Source: Aralia elata
Taxonomy: Eukaryota > Streptophyta > Magnoliopsida > Apiales > Araliaceae
Direction of reading: 5' to 3'
DNA: 64,000 bases
NCBI GenBank assembly: GCA_034770075.1
Contig: CM068383.1
Location: 49,743,222-49,807,221, forward strand
Program-made: the position numbers and the translations under genes
Notes under the pieces: generated by a model
Database searches by the model: none
What the model saw: only the letters and a program-made list of their open reading frames with translations
What the model was told of the DNA's origin: nothing
Part shown: one piece after another, positions 1 through 11,739 of the stretch
Layout of the letters: each line of letters opens with the position of its first letter
Position numbering within the stretch: the first letter of the stretch is position 1

Positions 1-675
1 TCGGTGAGTCCTTCGTCTCCTCAAGAACACCATAAATTGACGGATATGGAATGATAGCACTGGGTATGCAATCTCTCACCTGTATAAGAGAAACAACAGA
101 ACTAGATAAAATAGAGTTAATCTGATTAGTATTCAAAAGCGCCATCTTGTACGAATGTACAGTCATTGGTTTTTCAAAATATAATTCTCTTTCACTCTCA
201 CTCTCTTTTTCATAGTCACTTATTTTTCTCTCTTTTTCTTTTTGCTCATTCTCTCGTTTATTTTCACTCTCATTCTTTTCAATATCTCTATTTTTTCACT
301 CTCATTTTTCTCAATCTCTCTTTTGTTTTCATATTCATTTCTCTCTAATTCTTTTTTTCCACTTTCAATCTTTTCACTCTCTTTATTTTGTTCATCCTCT
401 TGTTCTTGATCACGATCTTTTTAAGTACATTAGATCGTCATGAACTTGCTCGGATGACATAGGACGAAGCGTGACTCTTCTTTGATTATGTACCAATGAA
501 TACTCATTCGTACAACTGTTATGCTTCGCGTGCCTTTTGCGTCGCCATGGCTTCCCAAATAATAAATGACAAGTATGTGTTGGAACTACATCGCATAATA
601 TTTCATCTTCATATCTGCCAATGCGAAAAGAAACTGATACCTATATAGTCACCGTTACCTCTTCAAAACTCATGA
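1..675 (-). pseudogene. Decayed Ty3/gypsy pol fragment (protease to RT linker)
   Basis: Read on the minus strand from about 660 to 1, the translation resembles the end of a plant gypsy protease and the linker to RT. Visible pieces are RIGRYEDEILCDVVPTHTCH, then a FGKPW-like stretch, then SLVHNQRRVTLRPMSSEQVH. A very charged Glu/Lys/Arg linker follows (about 410-180), then a decayed LPSSVVSLLQ-type segment near 90-130. In-frame stops and shifts are present, so it is dead. The purine-rich linker explains the striking CT-rich plus strand at 180-420. Element A was inserted at its right edge (about 675), so this is the oldest layer visible. The left end runs out of the window. The gypsy lineage is not assigned. 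Confidence 0.72.
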
Positions 676-2304
676 TATAACGACCGGGAATTCTAGATTT
701 GCCTTGTGATTCGAATTTTTGAATATTAATGAATATATTATATTTTATTAATATTATTTTTGTGTTGCATGTTTAAAGGTTGTGTGACAACCTGGATTAT
801 GTGAATGCATGAAATTTTACGTGTTATAGTTTTGTTTAAGTGAATAATTGATTTCGCGTAGCGTCGCTAAATCACTATTCACGGGGCACGTTTCCCGAGG
901 CACTATTCACGCCATAATATTTTTGTGTCTTTTTCGATTTTAATAAATTTCATTAATACGTGTGAGCGAAGTGCTAATTTTTTCAAGTGCTGGAATATTT
1001 ATTTGAGCTCGTTAGTGATTTAATTTATATCCGAAATGTATTATATGGGTGCTCCGAATATTTGGACAAATCCCATAATAATTATTTTTATGCGTCCCAA
1101 TAATTTATGGTAGTACCCATTTTAATTTTGGGTGGAGTTATTTACCAGGTTTGGTACAAAAGTGGGAGTATTCGGATATAATTTTGTGTATTTGGGTATT
1201 TATTTTGGCTTGTTACTCCAATAGGGAACCAACCTAAACCCTTGAACCAATCAAATGAGGGCATGGAGGGAGTGGTCGGGCAAGCCTAATTTTTGAGAGA
1301 CATAATTGCATTGAGTTACAAAATACTGAACATTCCCTCTTGATTTTATTTTCAAGGAGCTTGGGAGGTTACACCCTCCATTTTTCCTGAAGTCATGCTC
1401 AGCCTTTACCTCATTCCTCTCATTTCATTCTTCCCATTCCATCCATTCCAAGTTGGTTCTGCAGATTATTGAGAGTATAGAGTGAAAATAGAGAGGAGAT
1501 ATAGTGATACAGAAGAGAGAGAAAGAGAGAAGATTGGAGAAAACAAAGGAAAAAGAAGGAGAACGAACGACAAGAAGAAGCGAGAAGGAAGAACAAACAG
1601 AGTGATCGGGAGGAGGAAAAAGGAACTCAAAACCGAGCCTAACAATTTTCATAGCACCTAGAAGGGTTTTGTAAGGTAAACAATCGATCAAAAATCCATT
1701 CCTTTTGATTTTAATGGAATTTTTGAGCTTTTAATGTTCTTGAGCTCAAACTGTTGTGTTTGAGTAATTCTTGCAATTATTATTGTAATTGTTGGTTGTG
1801 GTCGATTTTTATTATTACTAAGACATCTTGTAAGCTATTAATAACCTCAAAGTGGAACAAAATCAATGAATGATCCGAACCTTGGCATAAAGGATGAACA
1901 ATGGACACTTTTTGGACAAAATGACTTTCAGACAATTTAGGTGACTGTAAAGCCTTGATTGAGTAATTGTTTGGTTTAATTGTTGTTGTAATATTGTAGT
2001 TCCATGGGTTATCTTTATAACCCAGTTGGAATAGAGTTAATTGGAGTTAAAACCAAGATGTTGATTTTGGTGAAGAACACCAAGAACCCAGAAATAGAGT
2101 TTTTATTTTGTGCTTTGGCTCAAACATTGGTCGTGTTAATGTTTATGAGTAGCTCTAAATTTTTGATATGTTGTAGGTCTTAGGAGTCCATAGAGTCTGA
2201 AATGGACCAATTTTCTTGTGTATTGAAGGAGTTATGGAGGTTGGAGTGACCGGAGGTCGGAATCACGGACTGGGCTTAAACCCAGAATCCGGCTATTGAT
2301 GAAT

Positions 2305-2500
2305 GATGCCGCAGCGTCATTCATAAGCCTTACATCTGACGCCGCTGCGAGGGGAAAAATAGGGAAAGACTGGGACTCACGCCGTAACGCCACATCCAAG
2401 TGCTATGCTTGGCGCCGCAGCGACGCCACGTGGCAGCGGCAGGACACGGGACTCACGCCGCAGCGTGGGAACTAGTATAAGGCTTAGCGCCGCAGCGCCA
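2305..2500. repeat. Cluster of GC-rich palindromic words in LTR A
   Basis: Six or more variants of a GCGCCGCAGCGCC-like word lie in about 200 bp of otherwise AT-rich LTR, near 2307-2317, 2338-2350, 2378-2391, 2409-2426, 2454-2466 and 2485-2500. The last reads GCGCCGCAGCGCCA, which also occurs in the unrelated element L (5648-5661). The spacers of about 20-40 bases are not obviously related. Function is unknown. Confidence 0.7.
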
Positions 2501-2727
2501 GTGTCGTGTTCGGCCTGAGTCTGGTCGATAAGACCGGATCGGGTCTGGTCGGACCTAATGAATTCTTTTTAGCGAGTTCAAAACCTATATTTTGGTACAA
2601 AATGATTAGACACGTTAGTTAATTATGTTTTTGTTAAGCCTTAAATGCTTAATTGTATATCAAGTGTCAACCAAAGTGGTGTTGTCTTAAGGCGTAAATT
2701 GAGTAACCTGGTTACAACTTACGTTTG

Positions 2728-2822
2728 GCTTCCAGGGGGCTCTGCCCCCTTAGACCCCCGCCAGCTCATTGGCAGCCGCTTGCTCACCGAGGAGCGAGAC
2801 CCCCGACTGGGTAGTCGTAGTG
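2728..2822. repeat. GC-rich hairpin block in LTR A
   Basis: This block contains GGGGGCTCTGCCCCC (a stem with a 5-base loop), then TTAGACCCCCGCCAGC and a CTCACCGAGGAGCGAG inverted repeat. It is far more GC-rich than its surroundings. Similar stem blocks are common in plant LTRs. I see no gene here. Confidence 0.6.
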
Positions 2823-3994
2823 GCAATCAATGTGTTTTAATGATGCAACTTCTGTTTTAAACATAATCCTCATGTGACTAATTGTTATATGAACATGTAT
2901 TTACATGTGTAGGATATTAAGGAGCGTGTGTTGTAATATTGTAGCAGGCTTATCAGGCAAGTTTCTTAACGCTTGTCTAACCCTTATGTTGGGCAAGTTT
3001 TCTAACCTTACTCGAATTATACTTGAGCAAGTTTCCTATTTTATACAACTGTTGTATATTGTTGCAAGTGTCATGACTCAAAACGAGTTATTACTTTCAA
3101 ATTATATTAGTGGATTTATTATTGTAAATTACTCCACATCCAAGATAATATTGATATTCGCACCTTGTGCATTTGAATTCATTATCTGTTGTTGGATTGT
3201 GAAACGTTTAAGTTCTTCATTCATGAACTGTTTAAAGAAATAGTCTACGCTATTTGTTTCGACTAGACATGTACAGGTTATTATTTTAAAAGCTATTCAT
3301 ACCGGTTGTTGGTATGGATTCTTAGACTGAGAGAGCAACCCTTATTTAAGGGATTTTAATGTGTCGGTTATTCGATGCAGTCAGAGTTAAATGTTATGCA
3401 TATACATAGGGTGCTAGAGGCTGATCCCCTCAAGTACTATTGACGGGCCAGGCGTTTAAAAGGGTTAGTTGAATAACTGATCCTTTGGCCAAAAAGTTCA
3501 TGGTCTATTGGACCACTCAGCAATAAATAATCAATATTCATTTCTTCATTTGAACTTTGATTATATTGTTAGCTATTTCTTCAATGTTCTTAAATTGTTG
3601 AACTATGCGATTATTATTCTCATTCATTCATGATATATCCTCTTTATTCATTTTAAACTTGCTAAGCAAAGTAGTTGCTCACCCTTGCTATATCATGAAC
3701 CTATTGCAGTTAAGTCGGAGAGTTCCAAAGCGGACAAAGGCAAAGGAAAACTTAAGGAATAGTTATATATACTATCCTGTTATATAATCGTGGAATCTTT
3801 TTGTATTATTATTGTATTCCGTGATGTATTTATTTAAGGTTATAGACCTTGGGACCATAGTAAACCTTTTATAATGAACAACGTATGTTTATTTATTCCC
3901 TATTAGTTGATTTATGTTGTTTAGAGGTGTATGGATGTACTTTATCGTGAGCACCAGATTCGAGGTATTGGTACCTGAATTTGGGGGTGTCACA

Positions 3995-4009
3995 GGTTAG
4001 TATCAAAGC
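3995..4009 (+). promoter_or_regulatory. Primer-binding site of element A (initiator-Met tRNA type)
   Basis: GG is followed by TTAGTATCAAAGC, a two-mismatch version of TTGGTATCAGAGC, which pairs with the 3' end of initiator tRNA-Met and primes minus-strand DNA synthesis. It abuts the LTR end, and element E has the same spacing. Confidence 0.85.
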
Positions 4010-4245
4010 TGTCGGTTATAAACTTTAGGAATGCAAAACCTTGGTTGTAACCTTAGTATTAATCTCGTATTGAGTACATTAGGAGCTGAATCGAGGAGAT
4101 TCATTTGGTGATTATGTCTGGAGGTGGATTGTGGAAATCCATCGAGCCGAGTTGTGCATGATAAAATATCATTTCATTTTATCAATGAATATATTTTATT
4201 GTGGCACTGACATCTTGTTGTCTATTTGTTTTTGTCGATGGCTGT
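4010..4245 (+). other. Leader of element A between PBS and extra ORF
   Basis: This is a non-coding leader of about 235 bases. It contains GATAAAATATCATTTCATTTTATC (4159-4182), an imperfect inverted repeat. Just before the ORF a T-rich tract ends TTTGTTTTTGTCGATGGCTGTAT. The homologous place in E reads TTTGTTTTGATTGTAG, which looks like a splice acceptor; in A its terminal G appears lost. Confidence 0.5.
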
Positions 4246-5022
4246 ATGATGTCTGAGATAGGAGAGTCTAGTCATGCTGGAGAGGTGGAGTTCACAGACG
4301 TTCATGTGGACACAGAGCATTTAGTAGTGGTGCAGCCAAGTGAGCCAGAGATGATGGACACTAGGGATGAGTCTGAGGCCGAGTATAGTTCTGAGGAGGA
4401 GCCAGTTACCGAAGGAGTGCTGAGGCTGTTAAGCGATGAAGGGGAGGATGAGGACCCCGAGGAGGATCCAGTGACGGAGGATGATGAGCCACCTAAGTAT
4501 GCAGATGGCATGGGCACTACTACTAGTGACATCATCGAAGAGCTGACAAATAGAAATGAGGAGCTCAAGAATCGAGTAGCCCACTTAAAGGAGCAAAACC
4601 AGGGTCACCAGGACCGAGAGGAACAGTACAGGTCATTAGCTTATCAGACTTTGGGGGAAAAGGCTGAGTTAACCCAGAAGCTGGAGGAAAAGGACCAGAG
4701 GATTGGCGAGCTAGAGGCAGAGGTTCACGGTCGACGTGGGGCTTCTGTTCAACTTGGTGTGATGGTTTATGACCTCTTAGAGAGGAATGTGGTGTTGGTA
4801 GGACAGATAAAGCGGGTAGAGGATCAGCTGGAGATTACTCGTCTGGAGAGAGATGAGGCTATAGAGCAGTTGGCAGCCCGGACTGCAGAGTTTGATCTGG
4901 AGGTTGCGAACAGAACCCGCATAGAGGGGGAAACCACGATTGATTCCCTCCGGTTAGGCTTGACCACTTCTATTGGCAGGTTAAGGGACAGGGTTAGGAG
5001 GTACCCTAGGGAGGAGGGGAGA
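4246..5022 (+). pseudogene. Extra ORF of element A upstream of gag, first part (acidic coiled-coil protein)
   Basis: Open for 259 codons from ATG-ATG at 4246 to the point where array L was inserted. Residues about 10-90 are very acidic, with Asp/Glu/Ser runs such as EGEDEDPEEDPVTEDDE. Residues about 95-245 are a heptad-like coiled coil rich in Glu, Leu and Arg (NRNEELKNRVAHLKEQNQ). There is no zinc finger, signal peptide or membrane segment. I know no function for it. Element E has a counterpart of 240 codons in the same place, sharing the acidic start, an (E/D)ELxxRNxELxxRVxxLxE segment and an SREEHRSR-like tail. An upstream GTG would lengthen the ORF, but the double ATG fits E better. Seven more codons and the stop lie at 19349-19372. 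Confidence 0.75.
5018..5022 (+). repeat. Left target-site duplication of array L (GGAGA)
   Basis: GGAGA precedes the TGATGAGTG start of the first L LTR. The right partner at 19344-19348 is GGAGC, so four of five bases match. Reading-frame continuity across the array supports this pairing. Confidence 0.7.
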
Positions 5023-5607
5023 TGATGAGTGAGTTTTATACCTACGAATAGAGTACTTTTGGCTTGATGAAAGTGTGTGTTCTTGGGTAGTTTATGTTCC
5101 TTTTTATGTGTTTTTATCTTATTGTTATATTATATAGTTTTGTATTGCTTTTATATGTTTTTATATGTATTTTATATGTTTTAACTTTGTTTTGTAGGTA
5201 TTGAATAAAGGCCCCTTGGATCGATGCGTTTTTGGCTTGATTTTGGCATTCCAGCTGCTTGTTTCTCAATTTCACCCATGATCCAATCTGAATCTCTCAA
5301 AACTCTAAGAACGAAAGTTGTATATCTTTGTCTTAGCTTTCCAGAGCATCCAGAATCATCCAATTTGAAGTTCGTATGAGAGATTTATGGTCATTTTACC
5401 ATCGGATTTGGCATGCATTTTACACAACAGTTGCTTCGAGCTCCATTTGAGACTTGCTCCGGCCATTATCTCGACGAGCTCCAGTTATGAAAGTTGTAAA
5501 GCTACTCCTTAGCTTTCCATATCCTCTTTAAACGCCTTAATCCGAGTTCGGACGAAGAAGTTATGGTCATATTTCCAACAGACGTCGAAGCTGGAAATCC
5601 AGACTCA

Positions 5608-5735
5608 GGGACCCGCGCTGCAGCGCGAATTCCTAGTGTAAATGGTGGCGCCGCAGCGCCAATATGCAGTAGCCAAGGGTCAAGGTGGCGCCGCAGTGCG
5701 AGTTTCAGGCTAAATGCCCACGTCGCAGCACCAAG
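5608..5735. repeat. GC-rich word cluster in L LTR copy 1
   Basis: CGCGCTGCAGCGCG, GGCGCCGCAGCGCC, GGCGCCGCAGTGCG and a decayed ACGTCGCAGCACC occur in turn with spacers of about 20-45 bases. The cluster recurs in L LTR 2 (about 9556-9680) and L LTR 3 (about 17540-17665). The central word is shared with LTR A. Confidence 0.75.
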
Positions 5736-6987
5736 CACGAATTCTGGGCAGAACAGGAGTGTTAAATGACCTATCTAATAACCCATTTTGGTTAACTTCT
5801 TGATCCTTACTTCATTTTTGGCGAGAGAGAAAGGGAGAGAGAGCAGGCGGCGACTGGGCATAGAGAAGGAAGGCCATGGCCTTTGACCATGATTCTTCAA
5901 AAGCTTCATAGGAGGTGCTCCAATGGAGTCTAGCAACAAAGGGAAGCCATCCTTGTTTTCTTTTTCTTCTTTTTCTCCATTGTAATTAATTAGTTTTGGA
6001 ACTAAGAATGTAATTGAACCCTTTGCTAGTTTGTATTAAATTTCTTCTCCTTTTGATTGGCACCATATGAGTTGGTTCATTATATTTGTGTTTAATGCTT
6101 AATTGCTAAGGAATTAGTTATTTGTTTGGTAATCTATATGAAATTGGGAAATGGATTGTGGATTTAGGCCATGAATATAATGACATGTGATTATGCTTGT
6201 TCTATATGAGATGGAATACATAATTTGTATGTAGGATAGGAATATACCTATATGCCATGTGTAGCCAATTTGAGAATCTAAGCTTAATGACTCCCTATGC
6301 GAAAGTTTATTCATTTGAGGAATGATTATTAAGGCTTCTTTGACATGTGTCTTGTAATTGTTTTTAGAATTGAATGACTTGCTAGTATATAGGATAGGAA
6401 TATACCTATGTGCCGTATAGGGTGATTTTTATATGGCTATCGGAAGAGGCTTATGAATAATTAGAATTCTCGGTTGACAAATCATCGTGACCATTATGAT
6501 CAATTGGAGAGTTAGGAGATGTAAATGAAGTATTGCGCGCCAAGTGTTTGACAAAATGCTTGTGTGGAGAAATTGTGCTCTTAGCTCATTATTTATCTAT
6601 ATACTTATGTTATTTATTTATGTTATTTAGTTTAATTGTTATGCTAATGAAACCCTTGTTATTTGAATTTGACTTTCCTATCTCTTTGGTTGGTACTATA
6701 TGGTTTGGTTCAATATATCTGTGCTTTATGTTTCTTGCTAAAGAACTTAGTGATGATTTTGGTATTCTATAAGAAATGGAAGTGGATTATAGGTGCATGT
6801 CTGAGATATTGGCATGTGATTAGGATTTGTCTATACCTATAGATTGCCTAATTTGTGTGTAAGATAGGAATATACTTATATGCCATGTGTGACCTAATTG
6901 AGAACCTATGCTTCAATTCTCTGCTTTGAATAATTAGCATATGAATGTGAGGATTATTACCTTGCTTTGATGTTCTTTTCAGTTCTA

Positions 6988-7184
6988 TTCCCTTCTGGGT
7001 AGATCTTTGATAGGATATGCTCATGCATACCTCGGAAGAGGTGTATGAGCACTTATGAGTTCTCGGTCGACAATCCGTCGTGACCATTTCTGGGTAGATC
7101 TTTGATAGGATATGCTCATGCATACCTCGGAAGAGGTGTATGAGCACTTATGAGTTCTCGGTCGACAATCCGTCGTGACCATTA
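6988..7184 (+). repeat. Tandem duplication of about 96 bp private to L LTR 1
   Basis: A unit running from TTCTGGGTAGATCTTTGATAGG to the GTCGTGACCATT region is present twice in a row. LTRs 2 and 3 have it once (about 15070-15170 and 18920-19016). Confidence 0.85.
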
Positions 7185-7516
7185 AGACCAAAGAGACAAA
7201 GTTAAGATATTCAATGAACATAGCACACTAAGTGTTTGACAGAATGCTTGTGTGGGGGTAAAGTTATGATCTTAGCTTGTAGCGTCTTAGATACCAATCG
7301 TTATCCATTTAATTGCTTTGATAATTAGAATTAATTAGTTTAATTAATTACCTTCTATCCGACTGTTTAAATAAGATTGAGATGATATAAAGTTAGTACT
7401 TAGTTAAACATTAGTGATAATTCCTCGTGGGATCGACTTTTATTTATCACTCTATTACTTGTTGACCGCGTATACTTGCGCGTATTTTTCGGTTGCAAAA
7501 TCGACCAACAAGTTTT

Positions 7517-7533
7517 TGGCGCCGTTGCCGGGG
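7517..7533 (+). promoter_or_regulatory. tRNA-Asp primer-binding site of L copy 1
   Basis: TGGCGCCGTTGCCGGGG is an exact reverse complement of CCCCGGCAACGGCG plus CCA, as I recall the plant tRNA-Asp(GTC) 3' end. It lies six bases after the LTR end. Confidence 0.85.
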
Positions 7534-8375
7534 AATTATTTTCTAACGCTTTTCTAATATTAGTTTCAATCGAATTGATCTTAATTTAAACTTGTTTTTC
7601 TGTTTTAAATAAAGTTAGGCTGAGGACTATAAAGCAAGTGCTTCTTGGGAGGCAACCCAAGTCTAATGTGATATGTTAGCTAATTTCAGGTACCAAATAG
7701 CTACAAGCACGATTCGCCCACAAATTGCCAAGCAAAGCAATGGGCAAGGCATAAGTCAAGGCCAAAAGCAAGGCACAAGCTAGGCAGTGCATTTTGTTGG
7801 CACTTTTGAATGCAAATGGCTCCCAAACGATTTAGGGTGGAGAGGATACTGTCGATGATGATTGACACAGCCTCAGGGAAGTCCTTTATTTTTAATTTTT
7901 CTATCTTTACATTGAGGACAATGTTTGTCTTAAGTTTGGGGGTCCTCGTGATGCATGGGGTGCTTGAGTTAGTATTATGTTATTTATTTTGATGTTTAGT
8001 TATGCATATTAGTTAGAAAAATTGAAAATTTTGAAGTTTTGAGCAATGTTAACCTATGATATGAGCTTGAAAGGTATTTTATTAATTCTTTTGAAAGTGT
8101 TGAGCATGCTTGTTAAAGTTTTACCTTAAGTGTTGATTCTATGGTTTTCATGCCCCTTTTGCGCTTTCATGGCATTTTCATCCAACTGTTGAGTTAATTG
8201 TGTCTTAGAAAGTCTATATAGCTTATTCTTGTGATGAAGATGTTATTGAGACTCTAGGCCATGCTTAACCATCAATTGAAACAAAGTTAGGCATACATAT
8301 AAGTTTGGGGGAAATCTTGGATTGCTTGATATCTTGAGCCTTCTCAGGTTGGCATAATGAATCATGTGGTGAGTT

Positions 8376-8482
8376 GAGATAGAGCGTAAAACGCACTCAC
8401 TCATGGACACATGTGAAAACGAGATGGAGCGTAAATCGCACTCGTTCATTTGAAGGTGAGATAGAGCATAAGATGCACTCAC
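8376..8482 (+). repeat. Triple hairpin repeat in L internal region 1
   Basis: Three units have the form GAGAT(A/G)GAGC-GT-AAA-AC-GCACTC. Unit 1 has GCGT/ACGC arms and unit 3 has GCAT/ATGC arms, a paired change that keeps the stem. Unit 2 has one mismatch here (GCGTAAATCGC), but its counterpart in internal region 2 is perfect. Spacing is about 40 bases. Confidence 0.75.
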
Positions 8483-8966
8483 TAAATTCAAAATGAAAAT
8501 GCGAAAATGAAAAAAAAATGAAAAAAAAAGAAAATAAGAATAATATTCATAATATGTTATGCTTGGGAAGTGAGATTGATTGAAGCTGCATATCCTTTTT
8601 ATTACCCTGGACGGTTGTGATGTTTTTCTTTGCTATGATGGATGTAGTATTGGATCCTAGAGTTATTATGATATATCTTTTCTTTAGTATTTGTTATATA
8701 GTCTTATATGAGTCTGATGGCGAATACAGTTTGGATGAGCTCAAATTCTGTGGGTTGTGATTGTCATGGAACTAACGTATAGGTTAAAATTGTTAAACTT
8801 GCATGCTCTTGTATGTTATTTGGAGTTATTAGTTTTGAAATCGTTGAGGCCATATTTTGAGTATGTATGGAATCATTGCTCGCGTTATATGTTAGTATTT
8901 AGTATGTGAAGTTTTTGTATTTTGGTTTTGCTTGAGGACAAACAAAGATTCAAGTTTGGGGTTATT

Positions 8967-10423
8967 TAATGAGTGAGTTTTATACCTACAAATTAAGTAC
9001 TTTTGACTTGATGAAAGTGTGTGTTCTTGGGTAGTTTATGTTCCTTTTTATGTGTTTTTATCTTATTATTATATTATATGGTTTTGTATTGCTTTTATAT
9101 GTTTTTGTATATCTTTTATATGTTTTAACTTTGTTTTGTAGGTATTGAATAAAGGCCCCTTGGATCGATTCGATTTTGGCTAGATTTTGGCATTCCAGCT
9201 GCTTGTTTCTCAATTTCACCCATGATCCAATCTGAATCTCTCAAACTCTAAGAATGAAAGTTATAGATATTTGTCTTAGCTTTCCAGAGCATCCGGAATC
9301 ATCCAATTTGAAGTTCGTATGAGAGAGTTATGGTCATTTTACCATCGGATTTGGCATGCATTTTACACAGCAGTTGCTTCGAACTCAATTTGAGACTTGC
9401 TCCGGCCATTATCTCGACGAGATCTAGTTATGAACATTGTAGAGCTACTCCTTAGCTTTCCATAGCCTCTTTAAACACCTTAATCCGAGTTCGAACGAAG
9501 AAGTTGTGGTCATGTTTCCAATAGACGTCGAAGCTAGAAATCCAGACTCAGGGACCCGCGCTGCAACGCGAATTCCTAGTGTAAATTGTGGCGCCGCAAC
9601 ACCAATATGCAATAGCCAAGGGTCAAGGTGGCGCCGCAACGCGAGTTTCAGGCTAAATGCCCACGCCGCAGCGCCAAGCACGAATTCTGGGCAGAACAGG
9701 AGTGTTAAATGACCTATCTAATGACCTATTTTGGTTAACTTCTTGATCCTTACTTCATTTTTGGCGAGAGAGAAAGGGAGAGAGAGCAGGCGGCGACTGG
9801 GCATAGAGAAGGAAGGCCATGGCCTTTGGCCATGGTTCTTTAAAAGCTTCATGGGAGGTACTCCAATGGAGTCTAGCAGCAAAGGGAAGCCATCCTTATT
9901 TTCTTTTTTTTCTTTTTCTCCATTGTAATTAATTAGTTTTGGAACTAAGAATGTAATTGAACTATTTGCTAGTTTGTATTAAATTTCTTCTCCTTTTGAT
10001 TGGCACCATATGAGTTGGTTCATTATATTTGTGCTTAATGCTTAATTGCTAAGGAATTAGTGATTTGTTTGGTAATCTATATGAAATTGGGAAATGGATT
10101 GTGGATTTAGGCCATGAATATAATGACATGTGATTATGCTTGTTCTACATGAGATGGAATACATAATTTGTATATAGGATAGGAATATACCTATATGCCA
10201 TGTGTAGCCAATTTGAGAATCTAAGCTAATGACTCCCTATGCGAAAGTTTATTCATTTGAGGAATGATTATTAAGGCTTCTTTGATATGTGTCTTGTAAT
10301 TGTTTTTAGAATTGAATGACTTACTAGTATATAGGATAGGAATATACCTATGTGCCATATAGGGTGATTTTTATATGGCTATCGGAAGAGGCTTATGAAT
10401 AATTAGAATTCTCGGTTGACAAA
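8967..10423 (+). repeat. L LTR copy 2, left part
   Basis: The copy starts TAATGAGTGAG (TG changed to TA) right after the polypurine-like run. It is interrupted at 10423 by solo LTR B1 and continues at 14562. Without the insert it is about 2391 bp, matching LTR 3. It carries its own GC-word cluster at about 9556-9680. Confidence 0.88.
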
Positions 10424-11739
10424 TGTGACGCCCCCAAATCTCTACACTCCCCTGTAGTAGATCTGGTGCTCACGCGAAACTATACAACTATAAATATTTC
10501 ATAAAATATGACTTCTATATATCCAAGGTTCACAGTATCCCATAATAGATAATGGTTCTCGTCAGAACGTTATCCGTGTTTGGATACCCTCACTTGGATG
10601 TATAGATTCATATCTAATGAATACCTCTTTCATATTTATATTCCCTATCTATCTGACATTCACAGTATTAATGATAAGATTGTCCATAGAACTGAGGGGC
10701 GCATTCCGGTAAAGATGGCATCTTACCGGCGCTCATTAAGTGTAACCCCAGAGGTTATAGGACTTTCAACATCATTTAAATACCCTCATTCAGATGTATA
10801 GTTCGTATAGATAATGTATTTCCTTAGTACAACTATGCTAAAGAAAGTAAAGATCAGAGTAGAACGCAAAGGATCATAATATCTTACATATCATTTGGTT
10901 CGGTTACATTGTTCTCAGTACTAAGTTATTACAACAAAAGCCTTTAAAAGACTTCAATTATTCAAAAGCAGTTAATAAAACTATTAAACGTGTCATTTCC
11001 CTTTATCTGTCCCAGAAGTGCTAGGGATATCATTTAAAGCTGCAAAAGAAGATATGCATAAGAATGAGCTACAAATGCTCAACAAGTTCATTTGAAAATG
11101 TAAATACAGTGTGTTTGATTTGAAAGATGTCAATGATGTATACTGAGGGTTCTGTACATGAACCATATATTTCATTTAGTTCTATCAGTCTTTAATGACT
11201 TAGAACCATTTGAGTTTTGGATATCTGGTAGGGGATCAGCCTCACCAATATCCTAAGAGTATGCATATCATCCTACCATTTGTGGTCAATATATAATCGA
11301 CATTTATTGGCCTTCCTATGAAGGCATTTCCATTTGCTCAGTATAAGATGTCTTACCAAACAATTTGGTTTGACAGAACAATTTATGCTCGAATAAACAA
11401 TATAAGAATAATGATTCATTTCTTAAGTTATGCTGAACAAGAAGTAATAACTTCACAATAATTTGTAGCAAGATGTATAATACTTGCATAATATAAGTTG
11501 AGTAAGGTTAGGACACTTGCTTGTGCGTAGCACGTTAAGTTTACGCTGTTTATCAACATTGGGTAATCTATTTATGTCTATTCATATCAATAATAAACAT
11601 TAGAATCTATAATAATACTTATCTAATTAAACTAGACAAGTTTCACGAAAGTTCGACGTTGATTCGGTATCTTGGTCGCGTCATTAGATAGCTAAACACA
11701 TAGGTTTATCAATAAACTTCATTTGGAAGCTTAAATATT

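Larger units (their letters stand above)
676..3994 (+). repeat. 5' LTR of gypsy element A (about 3.3 kb)
   Basis: The right end is firm: ATTTGGGGGTGTCACA at 3979-3994 is followed directly by a primer-binding site. The left end is placed at 676 because TATAACGACCGGGAATTC there resembles a mutated TGTAACGCCCGGGAATTC-type start, and the length then matches the 3162-bp LTR of related element E. Inside are a pyrimidine-rich stretch followed by a purine-rich tract (1380-1630), which could be a transcribed leader, a GC-word cluster (2305-2500) and a GGGGGCTCTGCCCCC hairpin (2735-2749). No 3' partner LTR is present because the element is truncated at about 29160. No convincing protein is encoded. Confidence 0.75.
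5023..7510 (+). repeat. L LTR copy 1 (2488 bp)
   Basis: The LTR starts TGATGAGTGAGTTTTATACC and ends GACCAACA. It is 96 bases longer than copy 3, explained by a tandem duplication at about 6990-7185. It contains a GC-word cluster (5608-5735), a purine-rich stretch after it (5820-5850), and short ORFs that are not convincing genes. Confidence 0.88.
7511..8966 (+). other. L internal region 1 (non-coding)
   Basis: Bases 7517-7533 read TGGCGCCGTTGCCGGGG, which is complementary to the 3' end of plant tRNA-Asp. After this come a stretch with AAGCAA/CAAGGC runs (7640-7790), a hairpin triplet (8376-8482), an A-rich GAAAATGAAAAA run (8485-8545) and CTTGAGGACAAACAAAGATTC before the next LTR. There is no retroviral domain in any frame. 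Internal region 2 has the same length and order. Confidence 0.85.

Noticed and set aside
166..348. 60-residue Phe/Ser/His-rich ORF on the plus strand
   Set aside because: It is the reverse of the Glu/Lys-rich linker of the antisense gypsy fragment.
6533..6772. 79-residue hydrophobic ORF repeated at 14613 and 18461
   Set aside because: It needs a TTG start and repeats only because it lies in the three L LTRs; no sign of selection.
9731..9928. 65-residue ORF in L LTRs 2 and 3
   Set aside because: TTG start, no domain, and not kept in the same form in LTR 1.
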